From assembly GCF_018873765.1 (NCBI RefSeq), contig NC_057919.1, positions 71,046,984 through 71,110,983 of the forward strand: DNA of 64,000 nucleotides, in the 5' to 3' direction. The notes beneath the pieces are model-generated. The model was not told the DNA's origin and did not search any database. It worked only from the letters and a program-made list of their open reading frames with translations. Shown in pieces: positions 27,997-40,213 of the stretch. Position 1 is the stretch's first letter. Each line of letters opens with the position of its first letter. The position numbers and the translations under genes were made by a program. The stretch comes from Telopea speciosissima (lineage: Eukaryota; Streptophyta; Magnoliopsida; Proteales; Proteaceae).

Positions 27997-28111
27997 CTCT
28001 CTGTTTGTGAACTATAAGGCTGATTTTTTCTCCCATTTTGTCTCAGAAATTGGTAGAGTCACCTGCTGTAAGCCCTTTGCTGGTAGATCGAGGAAGTTCA
28101 ACAACCAAAAG
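27781..28111 (+). other. possible 5' exons of an unidentified gene
   Basis: A CT-rich leader-like stretch (27781-27900) is followed by GGTACGCTC or GGTGAGTTT donor-like sites. After a (GT)n run, TTTTGTCTCAG precedes 28048-28110, which ends CAACCAAAAG/GTAAGG, a good donor. The layout resembles untranslated first exons of a plant gene whose intron was then hit by the copia element at 28229. No protein could be assigned. Confidence 0.25.
27966..27994. repeat. (GT)n microsatellite
   Basis: About 14 uninterrupted TG repeats. Confidence 0.95.
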
Positions 28112-28228
28112 GTAAGGATTTCATAGTGTTTTTGATGAAATTGTTAAGGGCTTTGTGGAATTTCATTTTAAGAATATTTCACCTGTTTTTCTCTTCTTTT
28201 TGTGAATGTTGGTTCTGCAACCCAATGT

Positions 28229-29533
28229 TGTTGAGGAAACCTCCTCATATACTCCAAGTTATGTTTTGATGACAACAAATAAAGCCTCTCTTGGACTAAC
28301 ATTTGTTTAAAGTGTTTAGATGAGAGCGTAGAACCAAGTGAGGGGGAGCATACACAAGAACAAGCACAAGAGCATATACAAGAGCGTATACAAATGTGTA
28401 CAAGAATAATACTCAAGTTGTTTCCAAAGATATGGAAGTCAAAACTTGAAGCCCAAAAATCCTATTGAAGATTGAAGATTGTCATTGAAGACATTGTAAT
28501 CACATGTAATTGTAATTTCAAGTCACAAATTGATGTAATGCACACACACACACATACATCCATTTAGAATGTCCTTAGGAGGCAATTTGACCCCTTAGAC
28601 ATGTGACATTTTGGGTTTGAAAACCCCAAACCAAGCCCTAATTGGAACTGGACTAAATTCCACTGAAACTGCCAAATTCGGCATACCGGATTAATGGGAA
28701 TCTCAGGAAATGCCTTACAATAGCCCTCCGGAGTATGTTGGATCCCCATCCAGCATACCGGATCCTGTTTGGCTTAGTTTTGCCCTGATCCGGTATATCG
28801 GATAGCTATCCAGCATACCGGATCAGTGTAATGCTATTAGCTTTTGACCGCTATTGCCCTGTTCTATATGGAAATTAGGTAATCCGGCATACCGAATTAG
28901 AATCCAGCATACCAGATTATATATGGCTTTTTGAATCCGATCCTAATCTAGATTCCTAATTAATTTAAGCCATCTAGCCTATATATACCCACTTGTTTAA
29001 GGCTCTAAACGCCACTACTAATCACAATCAAAAGCCTCCAACAACAAGTCACTCTTAAGTGAGAATTCAAGCACCAATCCACGGCATTCAATCTCACTTA
29101 GCTCCCTTCATTCATATTTGCATTAAAGCTTCATAGTTTGAAAGGTAACACGGCTCTACTAACGTTTGAGGTAATTCTAAAATCCCTTAGTATTGTCTTT
29201 TACTTTATATAAGTAGGTTGAGTTCTCTTGCTTGGAATCAAGAGTAAGTTGAGTCCTCTTGCTCGTTAACTAAAGATTAGTTGTTTTTGAATTCTCTTGC
29301 TCATTTCTCAAGAGTTGTACGAGTCCTCTTGCTCTTACTCAAGATTTGATATAGTGAAATTCTCTGTAAGGTGAAAGGAGTGGATGTAGGCAAGTATTGG
29401 CCGAACCACCATAAATCTCTTGTGTCACTCTTTTACGTATTGCTTATTTATTGATTGTCTTTACTTGGTTATTTTCGCATATTTTTTAATTTTCCAACCT
29501 TCACCTATTCACCCCCCTCTAGGTGAATTCATA
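28229..29533 (+). repeat. 5' LTR of the Sirevirus-like element
   Basis: 1305 bp. It contains six copies of a quasi-palindromic motif related to ATCCGGCATACCGGAT between about 28676 and 28925, then cttgctc-type subrepeats near 29220-29350. Confidence 0.92.
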
Positions 29534-29596
29534 TTTGGTATCAGAGTGGGAGCTCAAGACCGTGATTTTATTAATCCAATTAAGAGTATTAAGACC

Positions 29597-31330
29597 ATGG
29601 GATCCTCTGTCAATCGCAAGATTGAAGGATATAATATTACTCGACCTCCCTTTTTTTAAGGTGAAGGATTCTCCTATTGGAAGAATCGCTTCAAGAACTT
29701 CGTGTGTGCCAATAACATTGACGCATGGGAAGTAATTGAAAATGGACCAAATACCATAGACAAGCCCAAAGAAGAATGGACCCAGCTGAAAAAGTTAAGA
29801 TTCAACTTAATTTTGTTGCTATAAGTTATATTCAATGTGCTCTAAAAGAAAAAGAGTATAATAGAACTTGCATGTGTGACTCCGCTAAGGAGATGTTTAA
29901 TAAGCTTATTGTTATCTACGAAGGTACTTCAGAAGTCTAGCAATCTAAGATTGATATGCTAGTAAATGAGTATGAACTATTTAAAATGAAAAATGATGAA
30001 GACATATATGCTATGTTTACTCGATTTACTAACATTGTGAACAAGTTGAAAGGATTAGGGAAGGTTTATTCCAATGGTAAAAATATTCAAAAAATTTTGA
30101 GATCCCTCTCAAAAGAATGGAGACCCAAGACTACTGCAATCAAAGAATCTAAAGACATTGACAAGCTAAGTCTAGATGAGCTGTTGGGATCGCTCCAAAC
30201 GCATGAGATGGAATTCAAACAAGACACCAAGGAGGATGATTCAAAAGAACCAAAGAAGAAGGTTGTAACATTCAAGACATATGACATTAGTGATGATGAA
30301 GAAGAATTATCTGATGACTAAATTGCCTATCCATCCAAGAAATTCTCAAAATTCTTGAAGAACAAAGGAAAGGCTACTTTCAATAAGAAGAGATTTTTAA
30401 GGGATCAAAAAGGTAAAAATATTTCCAAAGAAACCAATGATTCCTCTTCAAAAGAGATTGTGTGCTATGAATGTAGGAAACCAGGACATTACAGAGGAGA
30501 TTGTCCAAAGATAAAGAAATACAAGAAGGCCTATAAAGCTCAACATTCTTTTGATTCAAGTGATGAAGAAGATGAGGATGAATCATCTCAAGAAGAAGAA
30601 AAACAAACAAATCTGGCACTCATGGCTACTGAAGATGAAGAAACTCAAAATGAGGTAATCCCTACTTCTCCATCTCATAAAGATAAGGACTTTTTAGAAT
30701 TGGAAGAAACTTTTGAAGACCTCTACCAAAGTAGCATGGAACTAGCCACTACCAAAAAGAATCTCTTGAAAGAGATAAACACCCTTAAAGATCAAAACAC
30801 AACTCTAACTTCTCAAGTTAATATCTTGGAAGAAGAAAAAGAGAAATTGTGTAGAGCCATAGAATCCTTTACTAACTGAAAAAGGACTTGACATCTTACT
30901 GGAAAATGCCGCCAAAGCACCTTTAAACGAGGAAGGTGTAGGCTATGATGTGAACAAAGGTTCAAATCAATCAAAAGAGCCAAGTACGTGTAAAATGTCA
31001 AGTAAGAAAGTAAAGAAGAAGTTTTGTGACTATTGTAAAAAGAAAGGACACTCTATTGAGAAGTGCTACTTAAGAAAGAAAAGCCCTCAATTTAGCAAAC
31101 CCAAAGGGAAGACCACATATATCCATCAAACTGTTGCATGCAATAATTGCAACAAGAAGGGACACACTATTTGGGAATGCTATCATATGAAGCAAGCCTT
31201 TTACCCTCCTAGAAGACCTTTCAATGGTCAATCTCCTAAAAGATCTTTCAATAGTCAAAACAGGAGAAATCCACCAAAGGTGCAAAGACCGTCCAAGAAC
31301 CAAGGTTCATATAGAGTACCCCAAAACTAA
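29597..31330 (+). pseudogene. Sirevirus-like gag with multiple zinc knuckles
   Basis: Begins with MGSSVNRKIEGYNITRPPFF and continues, after frame breaks, with SYWKNRFKNFV. The segment 29956-30321 has UBN2-type sequence. Downstream, 30355-30879 has a CCHC knuckle (CYECRKPGHYRGDC) and an acidic coiled-coil tail. 30950-31330 has two more knuckles (CDYCKKKGHSIEKC and CNNCNKKGHTIWEC) and a basic end. Stops at 29940, 30319 and 30877 break the frame. Confidence 0.88.
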
Positions 31331-31440
31331 AGACCTTGGAACTCCCAATCATACCCAAATTGGTATGGAAACCAAAAGGCAAATGGTAACCAAATGATTT
31401 GGAGACCAAGGGAAAGGTATGATATTAACAATGACGGACC

Positions 31441-34400
31441 CAACATACAATGGGGACCAAAGTTTTATTAAGTACCTTTGTTTTATAGGATATAAGCAAC
31501 TTGGAGTGGTACATCGATAGCGGTTGCTCAAAGCACATGACATCCAACCCAAAGGTATTTTTGGAGCTCAAAAAGTAAAAAGGGGGATGGGTATCTTTTG
31601 GAGACAATAGCAAAGGAAGAATTGTTGAAAACGGATTCATAAAATTTGGAGGTACAATCATTTCTAAGGTTAGTTTAGTTGATAATCTTAAGTATAACTT
31701 ACTTAGCGTGAGTCAACTATATAACAATGGTTATGTTGTTAATTTTAATGCTTCTAAATGTGAGATCAAGGACTCTAACGATAATATTATCCTTGAAGGA
31801 AGTAGAAAGAATAATGTTTATACTTGTGTATTTAGTATAAATTCTCTCAATGCACGTCTCTTTTCTAAATCTGATGATGCAACCCTATGGCATAGGAAAT
31901 TGGGACATATTAATCCTAAGATTATTAAATTCCTTTCTTCTAAGAACTTGGTGAAAAATCTACCTAAGTTGTAATTTGATAAGCAACACATTTGTGGAAC
32001 ATGTCAAAGAAGTAAACTTATAAAGGTAGCTCACAAAGCCATTAATTCTGTTGCTATTTCTAAACCTTTGCAACTATTTCATCTTGACCTATTTAGACCA
32101 ATTCATACCATTAGTTTGGGAAGAAAGAAATATACTTTCGTTATTGTAGATGACTACTCTCGTTTCACTTGGACCCTTTTCCTCAAGCATAAGAATGATG
32201 CTTTCGAGGAGTTTGTAGCTCTTTGTAAGAGAATACAAAATCGAAAGGGTTACTTGATCACTTTCATAAAAAGTAACCATGGTGGTGAATTTAATAATAT
32301 AAAAGAATTTGGTGAGTTTTATCGAAAATAAGGTATAACTCATAACTTTTTGGCCCCTAGAACACCACAATCAAATGGTGTGGTTGAAAGGAAAAACAGA
32401 ACTATCCAAGAAACTGCAAGGACAATGCTTAATGAGTACTCTTTGCCAAAGTATTTTTGGGCCGAAGCTGTTCACACGGCTTGTTATGTGTTAAACCGGG
32501 TTTTGATAAGACCTATCTTGTTAAAGACCCCCTGTGAACTTTTCCATAATAAACTTCCTAAAGTTGATTATTTTAAAGTGTTTGGTTGTGCATGTTTTAT
32601 TCTTAACACTAAAGACAATTTAGAAAAGTTTTAAAAAAAAGCTGATGATGGTATCTTTCTAGGCTACTCCACAAATAGTAGAGCTTATAGAGTATTTAAT
32701 AAAACAACTCTAGTTATGGAAGAGTCTATGAATGTAAAATTTGATGGATCCATGGTCAATGACAAGTATAAAGACCTAGAAGAAGATGATGAAGATGAAG
32801 TACTTGAGATTAGGAAAAGAGTGAAAAATGTTTCTCTATAAGAACCTAATAATCAAGTACATCAACTTCCTAAAGAGATTAAGACTGTTAAAGACCATCC
32901 ACTTGACCTTGTCATTGAAAACCTTGATAAAGGTATACAAACTAGGAGTAAAATCCAAAATATTTGTTTCAATGTAGTTTTTATATCTACCATCGAACCC
33001 AAGAATGTAAAGGAAGCCCTTTTGGATAGTGATTGGATAATTACTATACAAGAAGAGCTTAATCAATTTGAAAGAAATCAAGTTTGGAACTTAGTGCCAA
33101 AACCCTCTAATACCAAGATTATTGGGACTAGATGGGTATTTAGGAATAAACTTGATGAAGTTGGTAACATAACAAGAAACAAAGCTAGGCTGGTTGCTCA
33201 AGACTATAATCAACAGGAAGGTATTGACTTTGATGAATCATATGCACCTGTAGCTAGACGTGAGTCAATTACAATGTTGCTTGTTTTTGCTTGTCATAAG
33301 AATTTCAGGTTACATCAAATGGGCGTCAAGAGCGCATTCTTGAATGGTTACATAAATGAAGAAGTTTACGTCATTCAACTACCTAGATTTGAAGATTCAA
33401 AGTTCCCTGATCATGTCTACAAGCTGAAGAAGGCCCTATATGGCTTGAAACAAGCTCAAAGAGCTTAGTACGACAGACTGAGTAAGTTTCTAGTTGATAC
33501 TAGATTCTCAATGGGTAAGATAGATATTGTTCTGTTTGTCAAGCATGATAAAAATGATTTAATTATAGTTCAAATCTATGTCGATGATATTATTTTCGGT
33601 TCTACAAATGAATCACTTTGCCATGAATTTAGTAAATGTATGAGTAGTGAATTTGAAATGAGCCTAATGGGAGAATTGAATTTCTTTCTAAGACTCCAAA
33701 TAAAACAGACCCCTGACGGGATTTTCATCAGTCAAACAAAGTACCTTAAAGAATTATTAAAGAAGTTTGACATCATTGGACAAAAGTCATCTGGTACCCC
33801 AATGAGTACATCTGTAACTTTGTCCAAGGATGAAGATGGAACCCCTGTTGACCCAACTAAATATAGAGGCATGATAGGTAGTTTACTCTATCTAACGGCT
33901 AGTAGACCTGACATAATGTTTAGTGTCTGTGCTTGTGCTAGGTTTTAGGCCAAACCTATGCAATCCCACTTAAGTACTGTGAAGAGAATCTTTAAGTACT
34001 TAAAGGGAACCCCAAGCATTGGACTTTGGTACCCTATGGACAATGACTTTGACCTTGTTAGCTTCTCCGACACCGACTTTGTCGGGTGTCATGTTGATTG
34101 TAAGAGTACAAGTGAAACTTGTCACTTCTTAAGATCATGTTTGGTTTCATGGTTTAGTAAAAAGTAAAATTTTGTTGCTCTTTCTACCACCGAGGCCGAA
34201 TACATTGCAGCTGAACGGTGTTGCGCACAAGTGCTATAGATGAGGCAAACTCTCCAAGATTATGGAGTTAAGTTTGACACTTCCTCTATCCAATGCGATA
34301 ACACAAGTGCAATTAACCATAGCAAGAATCCGATTTTACACTCAAGAGCTAAGCATATTGATATCCGTCACCATTTCTTACATGACACGGCTCAACGAGG

Positions 34401-34500
34401 TGAAATCTGACTTGATTTTATTGAGACCGAGAAGCAACTCATGGACATCTTCACAAAACCCTTGAGTGAAGAAAGATTCTGCACCCTAAGAAGAGAATTA
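31441..34500 (+). pseudogene. Sirevirus-like pol: protease, integrase, RT, RNase H
   Basis: In order these are the protease-like YIDSGCSKHM, the integrase zinc region LWHRKLGHIN, and the integrase core (VDDYSRFTW, SNHGGEF, APRTPQSNGVVERKN). The RT follows with GTRWVFRNKLDEVGN, HQMGVKSAFLNG, LYGLKQAQRA and YVDDIIFGSTN. The RNase H region is degenerate (SFSDTDFVGC, LVSWFSKK). At least seven in-frame stops or shifts separate the pieces. Confidence 0.9.
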
Positions 34501-34815
34501 GGCATTGTTGATCCTTTTGCATAACATGTTTATAGTTTTTTACTATTTTATGCTGTTTTCTGCTAAAACGGCATACCGGATTGCAAACTGGTATGCTGGT
34601 TCAGCATTTTTGGCTGTTTTTATAGCCGTTGGAGCCAAAACGGTATACCGGTTTGGGAAATGGTATACTGGATTGGAATTTTTTTTATCTTTTCTCACTC
34701 ATTGTTCACTCTAATTGAGATTTGCACCATAATCTTTTTTGTTAAACTTTTCTGTCTCTATTTTTTTTACTCTCTCTTTCTCTCTCTCAAAAGGAGTCGA
34801 AGTGGTAAGGAGACA

Positions 34816-36051
34816 ATGGCTGAGAATCCACCCTCTAAAAGAGGAAGGACTGGAGGAAGAGGAAGCGGTTCAAGACAACAGTATGCTGAAAGAGAAGATC
34901 GTTTGTTTCGGTCTAGGGAATGCCGTGCAAATTGGCATCTCTATCTTGTAAGGAAAATAGAGGAAGGACGTGAGGTGGACGTGTTCTCATTCAATAGCAT
35001 CCGTCTCAAAGATCGTTTTAAGGAGATCTGTTGGGAACCTCTTCTCAACATTTTTTATCCTTGTTATCCATACCTTGTCAAGTATTTCTACGCCAACCTC
35101 TACTTCAGCGGCGCGGAACAAAGTTTGAAACTTCATTCCTATGTGAAGAGCACTCACATAGAACTTTCTCTTGATGACCTTGCCCATATTCTTGAAATCT
35201 CCAATGATGGACCTTGCATCTTTTGGACCCCTAAGAACACCAACTTTGGTGATTTGATCAATCATGAAGAAGTATTCCACCATTCTCAAACTTTTTGACC
35301 CAAATGCGGGGACCGTTGTCACCGGTCGCCTCCGTCTCATCCCTCATGTTATTTCTTATATTGTCCAACACAATATCATTCCTAGGATAGAAACAAGTGC
35401 CTTACCCCACAGGCCTACATTACTTATTGCATCTACACCAACAGCCCTACCAATCTTTCATACTTCATTATAAGGTATATGGAATCGTGTGCTTCCCCCC
35501 ATAGGCACACTAATCTTCCTTATGGCCGGATTCTCACTCGTATCTTTCGGGCCTTTGACATTGATCTTGATCGTGAGGAAGCATCCTCAATACTTCTCCA
35601 ACACATTACTCATAATAGCTTTCACACTATAGCTATTCCTCCTCCTTCCGATGTGTTCGTTGAAGAAAAAGAAATTTTGGATGAAAATATGCCCCCTCCT
35701 CGTTAAGCACAAGAAGGAGTATCGGCATCTCTTCAAGAATGGGTCTCAAGCATTGATGACTATATGGACGAAGCGAACAACCAGATAATGGAACTTGAAT
35801 TCGATCAACAAAGAATTCAAGATGATGTTACTTCTCTTCGCAACGATATGAGGATCGGATTTGACTCTCTAAATGTTCACCAAGATAAGATTCTTAATGC
35901 CGTGCATCAACTCTCTCTCAATCTTGGCTTTCTATCTCTTGACACGCCGGGAGCTACTCCTCGAGGGATCACCCCTCAAGGAGTTAGACCACCATTTCCC
36001 GGTTCTTCAAGCTCTATTCCACCTATTACACCCTTTGATCCAAGCCTTTGA
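34816..36051 (+). pseudogene. env-like / putative plant transposon protein of the Sirevirus-like element
   Basis: After RNase H, a new reading frame starts MAENPPSKRGRTGGRGSGSR and contains ECRANWHLYLVRKIEEGREV and SLDDLAHILEIS. This pattern belongs to the putative plant transposon protein domain carried by many plant retroelements. Frame breaks near 35290, 35470 and 35705 lead to a coiled-coil C-terminal part (35764-36051). Its position between RNase H and the 3' LTR is where Sirevirus env-like genes lie. No clear membrane anchor was seen after the start; one hydrophobic run lies only upstream of it. Confidence 0.7.
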
Positions 36052-36261
36052 TGTTTCTTACCCCTCTTTTTGATAATGACAAAGGGGGAGAATATTTGGG
36101 AATAATGTACTGTTTGGATGTTTGAAATGTATGGATTTATGAATATATTTATGTTTTGAAATTTGGAATATATGTGTGGATATGTATTTGAAACTCTTTA
36201 ATTGCTCTATTATTATTTTATTCACTAGGGTTATTTGTCATCATAAAAAAGGGGGAGATTG

Positions 36262-37585
36262 TTGAGGAAACCTCCTCATATACTCCAAGCTATGTTTTGA
36301 TGATAACAAATAAAGCCTCTCTTGGACTAACATTTGTTTAAAGTGTTTAGATGAGAGCGTAGAACCAAGTGAGGGGGAGCATACACAAGAAAAAGCACAA
36401 GAGCATATACAAGAGCGTATACAAATGTGTACAAGAATAATACTCAAGTTGTTTCCAAAGATATGGAAGTCAAAACTTGAAGACCAAAAATCCTATTGAA
36501 GATTGAAGTTTGTCATTGAAGATTTTGTAATCTTATGTAATTGTAATTTCAAGTCACAAATTGATATAATGCACAAACACATGCATACATCCATTTAGAA
36601 TGTCCTTAGGAGGCAATTTGACCCCTTAGACATGTGACCTTTTGGGTTTGAAAACCCCAAACCAAGCCCCTATTGGAACTAGACTAAATTCCACTGAAAC
36701 AGTCAAATCCGGCATACCGGTTCCTGATCTGGCATACCGGATTAATGAGAATCTCAGGAAATGCCTTACAGTAGCCCTCCAGAGTACGCTGGATCCCCAT
36801 CCAGCATATCGGATCCTATTTGGCTTAGTTTTGCCTTGATCCGGCATATTGGATAGCTATCCAGCATACCGGATCAGTGTAATGCTATTAGCTTTTGACC
36901 GTTATTTCCCTGTTCTATATGGAAATTAGGTAATCTGGCATACCGGATTAGAATCCAGCATACCGGATTATATATGGCTTTTGGAATCCGATCCTAATCC
37001 AGATTCCTAATTAATTCAAGCTATCTAGCCTATATATACCCACTTGTTTAAGGCTCTAAACACCACTACTAATCACAATCAAAAGCCTCCAAGAACAAGT
37101 CACTCTTAAGTGAGAATTCAAGCACCAATCCAAGGCATTCAATCTCACTTAGCTCCTTTCATTCATATTTGCATTAAAGCTTCATAGTTTGAAAGGTAAC
37201 ACATCTCTACTAAGGTTTGAGGTAATTATAAAATCCCTTAGTATTGTCTTTTACTTTATATAAGTAGGTTGACTTCTCTTGCTCGGAATCAAGAGTAGGT
37301 TGAGTCCTCTTGCTCGTTAACTCAAGATTAGTTGTTGTTGAGTTCTTTTGCTCATTTCTCAAGAGTTGTACGAGTCCTCTTGCTCTTACTCAAGATTTGA
37401 TATAGTGAAATTCTCTCTAACGTGAGAGGCGTGGATGTAGGCAAGTATTGGCCGAACCACTATAAATCTCTTGTGTCACTCTTTTACTTATTGCTTATTT
37501 ATTGCTTGTCTTTACTTGATTATTTTGCATTTTTTTAATTTTCCAACCTTCACCTATTCACCCCCCCCCTTTAGGTGAATTCACA
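36262..37585 (+). repeat. 3' LTR of the Sirevirus-like element
   Basis: 1324 bp, the pair of 28229-29533. It carries seven copies of the quasi-palindrome rather than six; the extra one lies near 36728-36745. Confidence 0.92.
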
Positions 37586-37590
37586 AATGT

Positions 37591-38708
37591 GTGTGAGTGC
37601 TTGTTGTGAAAAAGATTTTGTTTGGGGGGTGGAGAAGAAGATGGGAGGGGAAAAAATCTCAGACATAGATCTATTATGGGCTGTGCAGTCGTGTAATGGT
37701 TTGTTAGTTCTGTAGATGTTCTCTGGTTGCCTTCTGGCTTTGATGTTTGTTATCATCCTTTTTGTGTTATGTTTGCATTGGTTGTTATTGTTTGTTCTCT
37801 TTGGATTGATTTTAGCCTCTCTACATAGATGTTTTATTGGCATTTGGTGGGCTGAGATTCATTGTTTGCTTTTGTGCTTTTTCCCCCAAATTTGTGCTGT
37901 ACAATTATTTAAATTGATGGGAATCACAAGTCGTTGGTTTTGAATAATCTGGGTTGTTGGATGATGCTCAATTTCTCTCTTCTTTGATTCTGAGTCCTGG
38001 GTCCTTGTTCATTTCTTGCTCTAGCTTGCTGTTTTCTAGTGGTTTTAGTAATATGACGGATCCGCTACTTTAAATTTCTAGTGGCTGGTTACTGATTTAC
38101 AATTGCGAGCAGTGTTTTTGAGTCAGTTATATATCATTGTAATTGAAGAAATTTTGTTGTCTTGTCTGATTTAGGTTCATTGGAGTCCCTTGATTTTCCT
38201 GTGATATGCCATTATCTTAAAGTCTTTGATTACGAGTGTTTCAAGGTGGGAATTTTCTTTTAAATTTTTTAAGTTTACAGACTAGGGCAAGTTGAAAATG
38301 CCTGGAAGCACCTGTGTTTTCCTGGGCAGCAGCCTGATTTGGCCAACTGGGATTTTCCTTTTAATTTTTTAAACCTTTACAGGGTTTTATAAATCTTGAT
38401 GGGTTTTCTGATTTAAGGTAGGTTAAGGTATAGACTTATAAGTTATAATAATAATAATAGTAGGAGTACAACAATGGCAGCAAAAGTGATAGGAGATATG
38501 AACTTGGAAAAAGGGCTATAAGGTACAGAAGCAATTTCTTAGTTGGTACTGTGAGTTTTCTTCTGATGAAAGAATTTGAACTTGGAAAAAGGGTTATAAG
38601 GTATTAGAAAGAAAAGAAAAAAAGACCCACCTCACCATCATCAACTTTTCTCATTTTATACCATTACCCTTTTCCATTCATTTATCCCCCCTTTTTAAGG
38701 TTGTCCAC
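37591..38708 (+). other. non-coding stretch with one exon-like segment
   Basis: Mostly T-rich, intron-like sequence. At about 38175-38246 a segment bounded by GATTTAG and AAG/GTGGGA is open in one frame (SLESLDFPVICHYLKVFDYE...). I do not recognise it. It could be an exon of the same unidentified gene as 27781-28111 or chance. Confidence 0.2.
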
Positions 38709-39378
38709 TGTTGCGTCAAGAAATCGTCGAGCGGTCCTGCGAGTGCCGTCACCTGCAAGTGGACCAAGGGGTCAACAGAGAGAACCGGTGTGGTTCCGAC
38801 CTAGGGCTCTCCGATGCAAAAGTTAGATCTCCTGGCGCAAACAGATGAATAGTGATTATTCAGTATGCGTTTAGATGTCCCTCGATGGGGTTGTGTACCT
38901 TGCCTTTTATAGTAGTGTATGGCGGTATGGAGAGTCCCAGTTTGATGGCGATTGTGCCGTTGAGTGGATAGAGGCCCTGGGTAACGGGGCTCTATCCTGA
39001 TTGACCATCTCCCCGCGGGAGGGAGTGTCCTGGTGGTATCAAGATCCTTGGCGGATAGATACCCGTGTGTGGTGATAACATCATTGGTGCTTGAATCCGT
39101 CTGGGTGACGTGACTTCTAAGCGGTGGCCTAGAGTCCTGGTGGTGACATGAGTCTGTAGTGATACGATCGGGTCATAGGTGAGTAGCCCCGATGTTCATG
39201 CACCTCACATTTGTGCCCACGATGCCGTGCCTGGGTGTGGCCACGCCTTGGTGAGGTCGCGCCTAGGTGAGGCCGCGCCCGAGTGGTGGGACCCTGGTTC
39301 GTTCCCCTTGGTTCTGGAGCGGGTCGCCCTGTGACACATGGCGGCCGCTGGTTGGCCCGGTGAATATTGGATGTATCA
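38709..39378 (-). repeat. 3' LTR of the gypsy element
   Basis: 670 bp. It is shorter than the 5' LTR because it has fewer copies of a GC-rich gaggccgcgcctgggtg-type subrepeat. Confidence 0.93.
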
Positions 39379-40213
39379 TTTGCCCCCCACTCTCTTGGGA
39401 TAGGATGTCCAAGAGAGTAGATGCCTTTACATAGTGAGGGGTCCATTGCGAATAGACTTTTCTTGCGGGGCTTGCCTGTAAATCTAGTAATGAGGTAGGA
39501 GAGGTTGGGGGTTCAAACCTTTCCTCCTGCACTTTTTCATCTTTTGTTTTTTGTAGACATATGTCCCTCTCCTTCACTTTCCCTTCTTTCACTTCTCATT
39601 CCTCTTTCTTGCTTTTTGTCTCCCATTTTGCTCTTCTTTAACTTTTTCCTTTGCATTCCACTTTTTGCCTTTTGTCCTCTTTTTGGTGCCCACCATGTGT
39701 TTGTCTTTGGGTCACCTAGACTAGTATACATTTTTGCTTGATTTTGGGTCCTTGTGTTTGCTTTGTGCTCACTTGGTGTCTTGTTTGCTGGGAGGGCTTG
39801 AGTGGTGCTTGGCTTGAGTGCTTTGCCTCTTGTGGTCTCTCTCACTTGATCATGCTAGTGGTGTGGCCTTGTCGTCGTGTGCCTGCCTCCCCGTGCGATC
39901 GCCTTCCCCCTGAGGTAAGTTCAATCCCTTTTCTTTCTTTTCTTTTTTTTTTTTGTAGGGCGGCGCCTATGTGAGGCCACACCTGCGGGTGTGAGGCCGC
40001 CTGGTCGCCGCGCCCGGGTGGCCGTCGCCTGCGGGTGTGAGGCCGCGCCTATGGTGGCCGCGGCGTGGGTGTGATGGACCCTCACGCTTCTTCACTTTTC
40101 TTCTTCTTGTCTGTGATGGATCTGCTGTTTATACTTTGCAGGTGGCCCTCATTTCATTTTTTCTTGCTAGCTTCTGGGAGATCGCTTTCTCGAGTAAGTA
40201 GTTCATTCCTCTC

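Larger units (their letters stand above)
28229..37585 (+). mobile_element. Sirevirus-like Ty1/copia retrotransposon
   Basis: Long LTRs (28229-29533 and 36262-37585, about 1.3 kb) start TGTTGAGGAAACC. A perfect 5-bp target duplication aatgt lies at 28224-28228 and 37586-37590. The primer site TGGTATCAGAG begins at 29536, and a purine tract AAAAAAGGGGGAGA precedes the 3' LTR. The interior holds a gag with CCHC knuckles, copia-order pol, and an extra region after RNase H with a putative plant transposon protein. Long LTRs plus an env-like extra region point to the Sirevirus group. Many stops make it inactive. Confidence 0.93.
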
